DNA from: Bugulina stolonifera
Taxonomy: Eukaryota > Bryozoa > Gymnolaemata > Cheilostomatida > Bugulidae
Direction of reading: 5' to 3'
Length of the DNA stretch: 64,000 bases
Assembly: GCA_935421135.1 (NCBI GenBank)
Contig: OW285187.1
Location: 21,328,429-21,392,428, forward strand
Below, in pieces: positions 26,111-42,349 of this stretch (within the stretch, counting starts at the first letter, position 1; each line of letters opens with the position of its first letter). Made by a program: the position numbers and the translations under genes. A model generated the notes under the pieces. The model had not been told where the DNA came from. It ran no database searches and saw nothing but the letters and a program-made list of their open reading frames with translations.

Positions 26111-26699
26111 GTGTGGTTAATTAAAGCATCTTTTTTTGGGTTAAATATAATATAGGGCCTAAGTTTGATTTGTAATAAAAAAAATACTTCTAACTTCTTG
26201 TATTGTATTGTCATTGTACAAGCCATAAGTAAGTAGTAGAGAGAGCTACGGTCTGAATGAATGACTGAGACTAATAATAACACATATATCACAAAACATA
26301 AAAAAAATACATATATATATAAATATCATATAACAAAGAAAAAGATTACAAAAATAGCACTTTTAACATAAAAATAAAAAAAAAAAAACAATCGAGTTCT
26401 CACGACTTTACGCACTTTTAAGTGCGGTCTCTGTGAGAAAATGCAAAAAAAAAAAAAAAAAAAGAAAAAAAGACTATAGTATGAAACGAAACTGAAATGC
26501 TCTCTTATTCTGATTTTCATAAAAAATAAAATAAATATAATAATTGAATATTATAATTATAAATTTAATATTTGTATTGATGAAAATTTTAGGTCAATAT
26601 ATATAAGATCAATGATTATTTGATGGACCATATATATAAAATAATCATATTTATATTCATATTGGTATTTATGTTACAAATGGTGAAGTTTAGCTACAC
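26111..26699. other. AT-rich, low-complexity spacer
   Basis: Poly-A runs at 26380 and 26445-26475 and AT-rich DNA. There is no coding signal. The upper part may be the degraded body of the minus-strand LINE. Confidence 0.4.
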
Positions 26700-26755
26700 A
26701 TAGCAATGATTGTTATCATAAGAAAGTCTATCAAGGCCAGTAAAGTACTTGGGAG
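26700..26755 (+). pseudogene. LINE reverse-transcriptase fragment, left of the hAT insertion
   Basis: The last codons read KSIKASKVLGR. They continue exactly in frame at 29701 (IKYALHGAPHKSKLFAYTSL) if the hAT element and one copy of its 8-bp target repeat CTTGGGAG are removed. The run matches the region of CR1/L2/Jockey-type reverse transcriptases that usually reads KANKTLG.... Confidence 0.7.
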
Positions 26756-27202
26756 CAGGGGCGTATATTGCTTGAAATTCAACCCACTACTTTTAAACTG
26801 ATACTACAGATAGGCAGGTTCACAGGCAGAGGGCGCGGAGCGCCCGATGCGTGCGCAGCACGCTGCGGGGAGGGTCCGGGAGGGGCGCTGAAGCGCCCTC
26901 CCGGATGCGAAAATTTTTTCGGAATGACGAAGCAATAAGGTCCATCTCCAGCCATCTGGCACTAAATTTGGCAATAAATTTTATGTTGATTATGGTATCC
27001 CAATGTCATCCATTTGCCATCAAATGAATCTGAAGAACCCTATTTATCTGAAAATATTCGTAAAACCAATAACATATGCATGTATGTACCGTGTGTATTA
27101 ATATTTATGTTTATTGGCACGCAAGAAAGATCCAAGCAATGATACAAGTGCTGCATAATATATAAAGGTAGACATCCATGTAGATAGTGTATGAAATATT
27201 AG

Positions 27203-29345
27203 TTAAAACTTGAACATAAACACAAGTATTTTACATGTACCCCTCTCACTCAAAAATGGTACAATAATTTTGTTTAACTCAACGTCTTTGTCTCGGTGGA
27301 TCATTATTGTTGCCAGAGCATTCAACCTGTGTAATAAAATACAATAATCACATTAGAGGGTAAAGAAAATAAATACTCTTGATTCTTGCTATTACAGCCT
27401 ATCTAGAATTTGAAAACTAATAACGTGACGTAATATGAGAATTCATATGGTGCAGACAGAAGTCACTGAGCATGTAGCATTACAGAAGACATCATGTGTG
27501 ATTTTGCTAAAATATATAAATATGCAAACATACCTTTCATGACCCATTGTACTCCTCAATTCATTTTTGAGAAATTTCAACCTTGAGAATGATCTCTTTG
27601 CTTCACAGCTTGTTATTGGATGACAACTGACGATCTTTAGCATTTGTGTTACATTGTCCAGACCAATGGTAGATGCCCACTTGACAGAGGTAGATATGTC
27701 ACAGCACTGGTGTCCATCTCCTAACTTCAAGAAGCTGCAAATAATATTCAATGTCCCTAGTCATCTTAGTTAAGTTACTTGATAAAATGGTTAGATATTT
27801 TGGCATTTAATTAGACTTCTATGAGATAGGAAGTCTTCTTTCGTTTGGGGAAGACTTGACTTGTTTAGTTGAAGTCTAATTAACATTACCATGACAACAC
27901 TAGATAAAAACACAAAACAGTTTACCAGTGATTTCTCCATGACTTGAGCTCAGTTTTGAGGGTTATCGTTGATGGCAGGATTTCAGTGTAAGTGGTGAAG
28001 CCCTTTTGCACTTCTTCAACCCATCCATCCATGTCATCTTTCCATTTGCTAGATATGATGGCATCTGGTAGTATGTTTAGAGTAGATAGAATGGAGGTAT
28101 TGTTAAACCGCCTATCATACTCAGCCATAGGTAGATCTGAAATGGTAACAGTGGCCAATAATTTAGATTCAGATTACACTATTGCTGCACCACAACCAGG
28201 TTCTTTCCCAAATAAATAGGCCCATAATGCACACACGTATATGTAATAAGTTGCATGAATGTGTTAACTGTGGAGAACTATATTAGTATCATTTTCATGT
28301 CGCATATATAGCTATATCAAAATAATTTTAGAACTTCTAATAACGACTCCAAAGCATGATACGAACTTATACACAAAGTGATACTGTACAAAAGTTACAT
28401 ACCCCGAAAGAGAATGGTAATGGACCTGGCAAAGTAGTCTTCGGGGGATGTAGAAGGCATGTTGCTTCTGTGGGCTTGCTTTCCACATCGCCTTGGTATA
28501 GATGGTGTTAAGTTTAGTTGTTCAGCAAGTTTGACAGCACATCCATACCAATTGCTTTCAAATGTCTTTACCTCATCTCTAAAAGATGCCAATTGTTGTC
28601 TAGTGCTGGATATGAGGTTTCCAACTGCGGCTATATCTAGACTTTTTCCTGCAACAAAAATGTTATATAAAAAATATAAATTGTGACCAAGGGCTACTAT
28701 ACTAGAGAAACTAGGCAATTTATTTTTGAAATGAAAGGTCTACATCTTCTAAAAAATTAGTATTCGCTTGACAGTATTCATTTCACAAAACTTATTAAAT
28801 TTTTTTCTGTGCTTCATGCTATCAAATTTATAAAAAAAACTGTACCTTGAGTAATAGAAATGGTATTACCACATGCAACATTTGTTAAAGGTAACTTGTT
28901 GACCACAAATAAATATATTCTTTTTTTATTATTTATATACAACTTATCTTATAGGAGAGAATAAATAAATAGAAATAGAAAAAATTTACCATGCCTTACG
29001 TCCACTTTCACTATGTAAAATTTTAGAAAACCCCAATAAATGCAAAAAATGTAAATGTAAAATTAATTATTAAATTTAAAATTAGTAATAAATGTTTTAT
29101 TAATATTAAATTATTATTAACCATAATAATTATGGTTAATAATAATTTAATATGATAATATTAAAACTATATATATATCATAATTGAAGAAAGGTTTAGT
29201 CCAATGATTAATATTTCATATTGCTAGAAAACTTTTGTGTACATGGGCAACGGCAAACATAACGTGAGCATTACCCAACAACTTACCTTTTAGACACTTT
29301 ATCAAAAGCATCCACAATAGAAAAACTTCTTTTGGTACCAGACAT
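27203..29345 (-). CDS. hAT transposase gene with introns (ZMYM1/THAP12-like), middle missing
   Basis: Exon 1 is 29287-29345 (MSGTKRSFSIVDAFDKVSKR, donor GTAAGT). The 3' exons 28403-28648, 27926-28136, 27534-27734 and 27203-27326 join in frame with GT-AG introns, about 260 residues. They read GKSLDIAAVGNLISSTRQQL, IPRRCGKQAHRSN, PEDYFARS, DLPMAEYDRRF and the hAT dimerisation domain CHPITSCEAKRSFSRLKFLK ... LRSTMGHERLNALATIMIHR. This matches transposase-derived proteins with a TTF/ZMYM-type finger and C-terminal dimerisation. Exon 1 does not join exon 28648 in phase, and the zinc-finger and catalytic core exons are absent. A LINE fragment fills the gap. A partial exon ending at about 28846 (LTNVACGNTISITQ) would supply the right phase. 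Domestication is possible, but the intact transposon ends argue for an ordinary element. Confidence 0.75.
28876..29070. repeat. Rearranged LINE 3'-end copy inside intron 1 of the hAT gene
   Basis: 28876-28975 repeats 25124-25215 in the same orientation (GGTAACTTGTTGACCACAAA to GGAGAGAATAAATAAAT). 29005-29062 carries the same LINE 3' terminus as 25070-25112 but inverted (TTTTAGAAAACCCCAATAAATG, then ATGTAAATG). So one family's tail occurs in both orientations side by side. Confidence 0.65.
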
Positions 29346-29700
29346 GGTTTACGTTTGAACACAATTAAAAGACTTTGCAGTAGTTACTATCTTTGGTAGT
29401 TATAGAGATACACGCAATATCCGGCTAACCTATTTAGCGCCACTCTAGTGATAGTGTGCAACATCAAATCTCCGACCTTTACTGCAGCTTTGTAAAGTTC
29501 TCGCTCTTGTTGACGTAAGGCACGGTAAATTTTCAGCTAACGGCGGCGCTAGTGGTGACAAATAAACAATAATATAAGATTGATATTTATTTTATTATTT
29601 TTTTCAATTTTTATTCTACCCACGACTATTTTGTATTAACACACGACTTTTTTCCAACCCACGGAAAGTCGTGGGTCGTGGATGGCAATATACGCCTCTG

Positions 29701-30170
29701 CTTGGGAGGATAAAGTATGCACTCCATGGTGCTCCACATAAAAGTAAGCTATTTGCCTACACAAGCCTATGCTGCCCTGTAATGGAATGTGCTGATTGTG
29801 TCTGGGATCCTGCTCAGACAAACCTAATAGTTAATAGAACAACTGAAACAAGTACAGAACAAAGCTGTGTGCTTCATTAGCAACCTGTGAAGGAGAGCGA
29901 GAGTGTAACTGAAACCAAAACTATGCTAGGATTGAAGAACCTCAAGGAAAGATGGAGAAATCATGGACTTGCGCGGCTGACAAAGATACTAAAGGATGAA
30001 CACTGGCATTGAGATCTGATCTCTGTGTATGATGAGATAATAAATGACAGAGCTTATACTACCATGGCTACTCGATCAGCTGCAAGGGGTGAACCTGTCT
30101 CAATATCTACTTTGACACGCAAGTACCACAACATCTACCTGCCGCATACTATATGCGGCATGCATGTGCA
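29701..30170 (+). pseudogene. LINE reverse-transcriptase C-terminal remnant, right of the hAT insertion
   Basis: It translates to RIKYALHGAPHKSKLFAYTS, PVMECADCVWDPAQTN, then after a stop MLGLKNLKERWRNHGLARLT and YDEIINDRAY. This follows the usual order at the end of CR1/L2-like reverse transcriptases (the K..AY..L..P..EY...VWDP motif, then L..L...R...RL). Stops interrupt it, so it is dead. Confidence 0.75.
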
Positions 30171-33630
<3,460 letters not shown>

Positions 33631-34257
33631 ACGATATCTCTGATCTACTTACACCTGCACTGTTCACGGCCCCTCAGAAAACTACTGGTACATTATAGGC
33701 AATCTCAGAAATGATGCATTTACCAATTTTATATTTTAGCCCGAAAATATCAGTGACATAAGGCATTTGTTTTAAATGTAAATGAATTTTTCTTAGGAAC
33801 ATTTGATATTATTTTTATTATAGTACAGTATACGCAGTAATTGTGATACTATTCAATGAGTTCTATTGTTTTTGTGATATGTAAGGAGATGACAATCCTT
33901 ATTCCTAAGGAAAGGCATCTTATTAAAATGGCCGGCTTTAATTTAGTACAATTCTATCACCTTTATTAAAAAATAAAATAGTATAAAGATAATATTACAA
34001 TATATAATCTCAATTTGTCATAAACAAATCATATTGTATTAAATGAAAGTGCATTCAATGTTATTAAACAAAGTAAAATGTTACACCTGTCCATAAAATC
34101 CATTAACACTAAGACATGAATGTAATTACATTCCTGTATACTAGATCTTGCTTATAAAAATGAATATACCTTCATGATAGTAAAATGCAAATAGTTAAAA
34201 TATATATTTGAATGATTCTTATTGCATCCGTTGACTTCACTTTTCTCATAAAAATGA
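33631..34257. other. Convergent 3' region between UMP-CMP kinase and UHRF1
   Basis: AT-rich. A plus-strand AATAAA (33972) and a minus-strand AATAAA (read from 33966) lie within about 15 bp of each other, so the two transcripts may end at nearly the same place. No coding exon seen. Confidence 0.45.
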
Positions 34258-37200
34258 TTAGCGTGCAGAACCATACCCAGGGAAGAGAGCCAGTAATATA
34301 TCAGCCAATGGTTTGTTCACATTTAGTTTGGCATCTTTCCCAATCTCATGTCTGCAGCTGGGGCATGTGTACACCTCTGCTTTGAATGCTCTCTGTATAC
34401 AGTCCTACAAACAGGGACCACAGGCTGTTTATACATGCCCAGTCAGGGAACACCAGCTATTGTGTGTACAACGTGGCATACAGAGGGAGCAGGCTATTGT
34501 ATACAGCTCATTAGAATGGACAAGATCATAGACTTCGATAGCATGGGGGAAGTTCACCCAATATGAATATTTTCAACAACGTAAATGCAAGTGAAAAGTT
34601 CTTATAAAATGAGCTTGTCAAAGAGGATTTGTTGATAAGACTGCCTCTAGCATATCACTTAGAAATCTTAAGAAAATTCCCAATAATTCCCCAGTGACCA
34701 CACCTACCTTACAGAAGTTATGTTTACATTCCGTGGTAACTGGACGATATACCAGATCCTGACAGCATATGCACGAGAATAGCTCTTGTAGCTGAGCTAG
34801 GAACGCCGGACTACCTTCCTTGGCATGTGACATGGCCTCATCCCACAGCTTCTTGTTCTGTTCATCCAACTTGATGTTCTTTGTGATATCTGGTGGAGGC
34901 TTGTATGCAATAATCTTTGACTTTTTAGCAGGATGCTCCTCCTTATCTAAACCAGTGAATATTAGCAAATCAGAATAGAAACAGTGTGGACAGTTGAACC
35001 TATTGCTATCTAATCACAGATGGCATGGTATCAGACTGAAACTCCGCAACCATTTATTTGCAGGGAGATAGAGCACTGTACAAAAACTAAGACCCAGCCT
35101 AAAAATATTCATTGCATTTGCAACAGTGCATAGTTATGTTGGTAGGAAAGGAAGTGAGCCAAGCTTTATCATAGCAATCGCTTAGGGACACAAGGTCAAG
35201 GGGAAGAGAGGTACTTTTGAGTTGAAAGTAGACTAGACAGCGTGTGGATACTAATACAGCGGGATATAGGCTGCGGGTAGGAAGTCCTAACATTACTGTA
35301 TTTTATTTATAATAGACAAACCAATAACAAACCTTTGGCTAAGCTCTTCCTTTTCCCCTTCCCTCCTTTCTCCTCATTTTCTTTCTGTTTCTCCTCGTAT
35401 CCCTCAGGATATTGTAGCACAAGACCCAGCTGCTCACTGCGCTTCTTACCAGCCTTTGTCCACGGGGCCGGCGCAGGGTCGTCTCGTCTAAACAAGTACC
35501 GCCACACCAGAAACCCTGACTGTCCTTTCTCTGGCCAGTACTTCACCAACTAAAACAAAAGTTATAATAGCAAATACTAATTTAATATATAAACTGACAT
35601 CCATGATGATTATGTTATAACAAACTAATGTGTATACACATCCACTGTGGTTTCACTGCGTAGCGTACCTTATAAATGCCGTCATATCTGTTCCCTTCCT
35701 TTGGTGCATACTTGGAATGTTTAGAGAGTTTACAGTTTCGGACCACCCTGACAGGTTTACCAGCCTTCCAGTCTTTAGCCTCTGCTCCAACTTTTGTATT
35801 TACAGATGCATTACAGTTCTTAGCTAGTCCGCTATAACAGAATGGACAAGGTGGCAAAACATTCACTAAATAACTACTTTAAGTCAAGGTAGAAATAACA
35901 TAATAAAGGTAGAGTGGAGAATGTATAACATTGACATTGTATTTACTGTAAGTCAAGTATCAGTTAGATATTCAATCAGTACCTAGCAAGGGAAACACAT
36001 TTTTTGTTATACCAATGGAAAATCCATACTACAATTGGAATTGTCAAATGAAACAGAAGCCTACGGCAGAAGTAGAGGTATTGGATATGTGGAACAGTAC
36101 ACATGTCTGTGGAACAGTACACACGTCTATGGTACAGTACACATGCCTAGGAGCGGATAACTCTGAATGATACTCACAGGTTGGATTTGGTGAGCTTCTG
36201 GTCACTGGATTGTTCTGCGGTTCTCTTATTACCACTGAGATCTCTACCTCCACTGCCAGTGTACTCAAAGCTGTCACCATTATCCTAAAGGAGAGAGAGC
36301 AATGGAGAATGATACCTACTATACTGATACCATAATATAATGAAACACTGCTCTCACAATCATGTTGCATTCGAATAGTTAGTAATAACCCAGAACATTT
36401 TATATGTGGTCACACAATAATAAACTTACCACATCATCTTCATATCCTCCTGACAAGACAATGGAAAAAGCACCTTCGTTCTCTCTGGCCGCTATACCAG
36501 CAACATGTGGTCTGTGTACGCCAGCTTCACTCACCTACAAACAGGACATGCCAACTACAGCAAATAGCACAATAAACGCATGCATGTGACATTATGGTAA
36601 GTTACCCAACTATCCGAGACCTACATAATAGCATACATAGAAAGTAAAGTTGTAACTAAGCATACAAAAACAACCTACCCCTGAAATTGGATGTCCTGTA
36701 AATCAGGAACCATCTTACATGTACAAACACACTATTAGTACAGACGTAGACGTAGTGTGTGCATGCATGTAGTTAGTACAGAGGTAAACGTAGTGTGTGC
36801 ATGCATGTAGTTAGTACAGACGTAGACGTAGTGTGTACATGCATGTAGTTATTACAGACGTAGACGTAGTGTGTGCATGCATGTAGTTAGTACAGACGTA
36901 GACGTAGTGTGAGCATGCATGTAGTTAGTACAGACGTAGACGTAGTGTGTGCATGCATGTAGTTAGTACAGACGTAGACGTAGTGTGTGCATGTATGTAG
37001 TTCGTACAGAGGTAGTCGGAGTGCGTACATGTATGTAGTTAGTACAGAGGTAGTCGGAGTGCGTACATGTATGTAGCTAGTACAGAGGTAGTCAGAGTGC
37101 GTACATGTATGTAGCTAGTACAGAGGTAGTCAGAGTGCGTACATGTATGTAGCTAGTACAGAGATAGACGTAGTGTGTGCATGCATGTAGTTAGTACAGA

Positions 37201-40200
37201 CGTAGACGTCGTGTGTGCATGCACGTAGTTAGTACAGACGTAGACGTAGTGTGTGCATGCATGTAGTTAGTACAGAGACAGACATAGTGTGTGCATGCAT
37301 ATAGTTAGTACAGAGGCAGACGTAGTGTGTGCTTGTATGTAGTTCGTACAGAGATAGACATAGTGTGTGCATGTAATGTACATACCTGTACCCTGAACTT
37401 CCATAGAGTACCGACTTCTACACCAGGTACAGGACCAAAGTGATTCTTAGGAACTATAGTACATTCTGTAGTCCTACCGACTGTTGCCATGCCCTAGAAC
37501 AGTAGAATGGGAGACAATGCTTGTATGTATGTACACTAGCACATAGCAGTCCATTCATCAATCACTGGTAATCCCTGAACTCATTACATTATTCCATTGA
37601 CATACTGAACTGACATACCTTGCCCCAGTCACGGGTACTCTTTCCTGAAGCAGATGCCATTTTTGATTTCTTCTTTGATGCTTTGAGTTTTTCCCCAGCT
37701 AAAACAACTGCACTGTTGTCATTCTTGCACAAAGGACAGTACCTACAACAGCGAGTAACAACCAATACAATAGACACAACAGTGTACAACAACTAAAATT
37801 ACACCTACAATACAGTACAGGATAAATATCAACATTATTAGTTGAAGCGCCACATATTTCAGAGTCACCTATCCACAGTAAACTAATATAAATACAAATT
37901 ATGGAGGCAGTACAACAATCGGACATCAACAACTCATTGTACATCTCTGATCAGCCAAAAGAGAAGGCACAATATATGCTATACAGTCTGTATAGCATAT
38001 AAGATGTACCGAGCATGCTCAGATGCACTCTTACCATTCTTCAACGTCGGGGACAGCATCTAGAGGGGGATTGAGGCAGTATATGTGATACGCGTCATTA
38101 CACTCGTCGCATATAATCTGTACGTTTGGTTGATCCTTCCCTCCACACTTGCTACATGCACACTCCTTGCATTTCTTCTTTGGATTATCCAGACAGAAGT
38201 CACAGTCTGGTTTGTTAGTCCCTGTAAATAAGAACACAACTAAATCATCACCACCAGCCTATCGCTATAGCAGCAAAAATACTGCAGGAGACAAGAACTG
38301 TTGAAACAAATGTGTGTAATATATCTGATAATGCTGTAAAATATGTATGTAATTCGACTTTGCTAAGCGATTAGATGCCATAGAGCCTTAGGCACAAACC
38401 CCAGTCAAGGTTGGGTTAGTTTCACAGACATGGAATTAATCCTGGGTGGTAAGAAATACACCATGTATTACAATTAGTCAAACTGGTTTTAGTATACCAT
38501 TAACACACAGCATACTGTTAGTGGACAATATAACATAAACTACACCAGGAAAAGGTGTGAATTCCACAGTTTTGACAAATACACACTAATTACTTTCATT
38601 ATAAATGTTTGAGTAATAATTAAATATTGCTTACTTTTAGTTGGGGTGGCATTCACGCCATCCAGGTGTAGATTCTTATGACTGCCCTGAGGTTCAATGG
38701 TGAATATTTCATTAGGGAATATAATGGTGCAGTCATGTAAAGGTACCAGGTCTGGTCTGAAAGTACAGCAGACTTATTAATCAACTCTTTGTAAATAATA
38801 ACAGTAATTGGTTGCACATCAGATTACAGGAGTTAATCCAAAGGGATTACTGAAGGTATTGCATCAAAACTTGAAAATGACAATTACATGCATATTACTC
38901 TGCATTTAGTAAGGAATAATTATAGTCTAGTTGGCAGGCCATAGACAGACATAGCAGTACAAACATAGTAACACAAATACACATACAATGGTTTTACCAC
39001 ACAGGTGCACCTATGGGAATATTAGTAAACAATTTTCACCCTGAGAACATGTTGCTACTGATTAATGACAGGTAGTGACTTACCCAAAGTGGACAGTGCA
39101 ATAGAGCTCTTTGTTAGTCCTCGTGTCTTTCTTCCCAGTGACTATGGAGTCGTACCAGTAACCCCTCTGCTTGGGGTCGTCTAGGTTGTGGTTGATCATC
39201 ACCTTATTCCCAGCCTCCACCTTATCAAACGGTACAATGTTCCTAGCCCTGGGTCTGAGATCACAGCTTCTCAACTGAGCATCTCCATCCTCTTCATACC
39301 TACAGAAGACAGACACATAAGTGGTTCAATGAGTTATGTCGCCCAACAGAGAGCAGGTTCATTAGGTTATCGAACAATCATATTCCATTGACTGGCAAAC
39401 CCTAATCAAATGCTGTCCTCTAGGAGATGTGTGGTAAGATCTGGCGTGTACTATCACGGAGATTGTTGATTGGTGGACTGTATGGTGTAACCACTCACCC
39501 GTCATACACAACATGGTATACAAAATCATCAGCCTCCTCTCTCAATGGGAAGGGAGTTGAGTTGCCGCTCTCTGGTTTTATAACAGGTTTTAACTTGACA
39601 TTATCCTCTGCAGTGGCCTTCACTACTTTAGTTATGGTTACTTCATGCCAAGATCCCAAGTCAGGATCCCTGCCATCTAGTATATCACCGAGCTGTGCAA
39701 CACAAACAACTAGAGGATGTAGGAGAGGAGAATATAGGGGTGGGGGAGGGGAAGGCAGATGATCAATGACCATGGTCAAATCTAAATTATGTTTCGTAAT
39801 TCGCATATTTATTGGCAGAGGAGAACAAGCCAGCTATGAGGAATATTATTCTTTAATTATATATAGCAGTTCATTTCTATATTACATTGCTACATACATA
39901 TAAATGGTACCGATTCAGTTCTGTTACCTACAATATGACCGTAAATAATGTTTTATATGGTACTATCTAAATTAGGTACTCATTGCAAAGCAAAGAAGGT
40001 GTGCTGAAGAATATTTATGGAATTGTGCTCTCCATGTGCCTTATGAAGCCGACATGTACATGTAATATACATTCTCTATAATATAGACTCTACCTTGTAT
40101 GTAGCACCCTCCAATACATCCATATCAGCTTGTCTTGTGGCTCCATTTTCCAATGGCTAAAATGATACAGCAGATAGATGATGGCCTGTGCTACTTGTCA

Positions 40201-41161
40201 TACAGTTATACACGCACATTACGATACGAGTAGGTTCAAATGGTGATGCAGCAGCAACACTAGCAGTGAGTTGAAAAGTAATAGATGAGATGTGGCAAGA
40301 TTATATCTGCAAATGCATAAACCTTACCTCAATGTTTTCTTTGTCTGAGTGATCCAGTTTATCGGCATCGGTACCTTTATGTGACACTGGCGTTGATGAA
40401 ACAGGAAGTGGTGTCGTCTCTACTTTACGAATCATAATCTGAATCAAGTCATTCTGCTTCACGTCATATTCAAATAGAGTGTGCGAGTCTTCCAACTGAA
40501 AGAAGACAGTGGTGCTGTTTTACAAATTGTTTCTCCAGCAACTCATAACAACACGATATGTTTATTGTGAAAGCCCAGAGCTATGAAATGTATATTCGGT
40601 AAATTAGCCTACAATTTGAAATTATTTTACTGTCGGAATTGAAGCAACCAGCAATTAGTGAATTCTCATACAGAGTATGGCAGAAAGAACAATAAAAAGT
40701 TTCAGCTTAACCTCTGGCCTTCAGTGATTGCCACATAACGCTTCAGATTTCAGGCTAGTGCATCTACCATATAATATGTTGTCACTGGTGTGCACCAATA
40801 ATCAACTAGCTGCTGATAGACAACACGCTGGTCATAGACAACAAGATGTACATGCACCTATAGAATTGTCACAGGATAAGCGTACAAGCAACTACCACGT
40901 CTTCTCAGAGAAACTGTGATCCTTAGTAGGAGAGTATTGTTGATTAGCTATCAATAGGAAGTCAGCACATGGGCCAGCACAATGCTAACAAACAGCATAC
41001 ATACATACCTGTTTCCCTCTGTAGAACAATCTCTGTTGCTCAGGTTGAGCATTGAACTTGTCAATTAGCATACGCCTAACCTCATCAATCTTGGTAAGCT
41101 TGGACAGGCCATCAACTCGGTGAGTTGTACGGCCGTCCATCGATCGCACCTGAATCCACAT
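34258..41161 (-). CDS. UHRF1: UHRF1, E3 ubiquitin ligase and hemimethylated-DNA reader
   Basis: Nuclear protein that reads hemimethylated CpG and histone H3 and recruits DNMT1. Fifteen exons: 41009-41161, 40328-40495, 40094-40156, 39499-39692, 39084-39299, 38635-38756, 38035-38221, 37619-37742, 37386-37493, 36430-36534, 36178-36284, 35669-35831, 35333-35549, 34708-34946, 34258-34404. All junctions keep frame, giving 770 residues (human 793). Domains in order: UBL ([17 protein letters not shown]), tandem Tudor (~130-275), PHD ([17 protein letters not shown]...[18 protein letters not shown]), SRA (~410-575; [52 protein letters not shown]), RING ([22 protein letters not shown]...CPSC), and the C-terminal LFPGYGSAR. 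The start is fixed by the conserved MWIQV. An intact SRA with its NKR segment suggests this animal maintains CpG methylation. Confidence 0.97.
36733..37378. repeat. 38-bp minisatellite in a UHRF1 intron (about 17 units)
   Basis: The unit is about 38 bp, starting TTAGTACAGACGTAGACG and ending GTGTGCATGCATGTAG. It is repeated head to tail across most of the intron between exons 37386-37493 and 36430-36534. Two variants alternate in blocks: GACGTAGACGTAGTGTGTGC and GAGGTAGTCGGAGTGCGTAC. Units contain alternating purine-pyrimidine GTGTGCATGCATGT. Confidence 0.95.
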
Positions 41162-42340
41162 CTTACAACAGGTATGACTATAACTGAAAAAAAAACAGGA
41201 AATATGGCAACCAGTAAAATAGAACTCTAAAGGATGGCTTTTGAGCCAAATCTAGTCAATATGACTGTTGATATAAACATTTGGAATGGGACGGATTTTT
41301 CTGGAACGCTAAAATTAATCTTATGATTTATATATCAATCAAAGCATGCCAGAACACCATGGTTGTTTCATGAGCTCTCCGTGTAGCCAGAAATGTCATG
41401 TCGTGTTAACCAGATCTTGGGTAATTATTCATAAGTAGCAGTGATGCACCGGGTAGGTTGACTTTTTTGTTTTATATAGTCTAAAGTTAGTCAATCCAAG
41501 TAGCGTACAGCACTGCACTGCTAAACGGTCTTCAACCATCTGAACCTGGAGCTAAAACTGATCTGGATCTACTCAGATCTCATCAGAATGGAATTTTGTT
41601 GGTTTGTTGCTCACAATATTATACTTTACTTCATCATCATAAAGCATAAAGTATCAGTGACGTGCATCCAGTGAGGTGCAGTACTGCTCACTACTTTTAT
41701 AGATGGATTCAGGTTGGTATATACCAAAATGTAAACAAAGTGACAAAAATAGGTACACAATTTACTATTCGGCCCTGCATTTACGTCAGTACTTCACATA
41801 GCCCCAAGTATGAAATATCAACTGATAACGATTAATGATGCTAAGCCAAGTTGATTGAATGATTTATATTCTTATGACTGTATCTGCATTTACCTCTGCA
41901 ACAACAGTACTCTACAAATCATGTAGATCACTAATTGTGGAAGTGGAGTACCTCAACCCCACACCCTCTACAACAACTCCAGGAAAGAAAGTGAACTTCT
42001 CGCCACTAATGTCAAATTGCTACACAAGATCCTGGCCAATGAATAGGCTCACCCTGCTTCTCGTAAGTCATGTGATGGGCTAGAGAAACAGCCGGAATCA
42101 ACTGTCCTGACAAGAGCAAAATCGAGGGGAGTTCCATGATCTGTTCAGGCAAGTGGAAATTCTTTCCACAACAGCTTACTTCCCCATACCATACGGGATG
42201 TCAGGAATAATGATCATACCCAATATCCAAACAGTCAGGCATCTACCTATTAAAATTATCTGGATAGGTGCAACCCAGGAATCCACTCTGCCCTAAATGG
42301 CTAGCACAGGCTACCTACTGGAACAAAGTATTCTACCCTG
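41162..42340. other. Upstream region of UHRF1
   Basis: It should hold the UHRF1 promoter. The open frame 41859-42083 is not recognised. From about 41960 onward the minus strand may already be degraded LINE sequence leading to the fragment at 42350-42740. Confidence 0.4.
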
Positions 42341-42349
42341 CTACCCACT

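Larger units (their letters stand above)
26756..29700 (-). mobile_element. Complete hAT transposon with exact 8-bp target duplication
   Basis: The left end is CAGGGGCGTATATTGC and the right end is GCAATATACGCCTCTG (inverted, one mismatch). Flanks are CTTGGGAG at 26748-26755 and 29701-29708, an exact 8-bp duplication. It is 2,945 bp long and sits inside a LINE reading frame. It carries its own multi-exon transposase gene on the minus strand. A GC-rich hairpin-prone region lies near the left end (26830-26910), with inverted motifs such as GGGCGC...GCGCCC. The transposase has lost its middle, so the copy is probably non-autonomous. Confidence 0.9.

Noticed and set aside
36733..37378. Regular 38-bp repeats that could suggest a CRISPR array
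   Set aside because: The units are contiguous with no unique spacers, and they lie in an intron of an animal gene.
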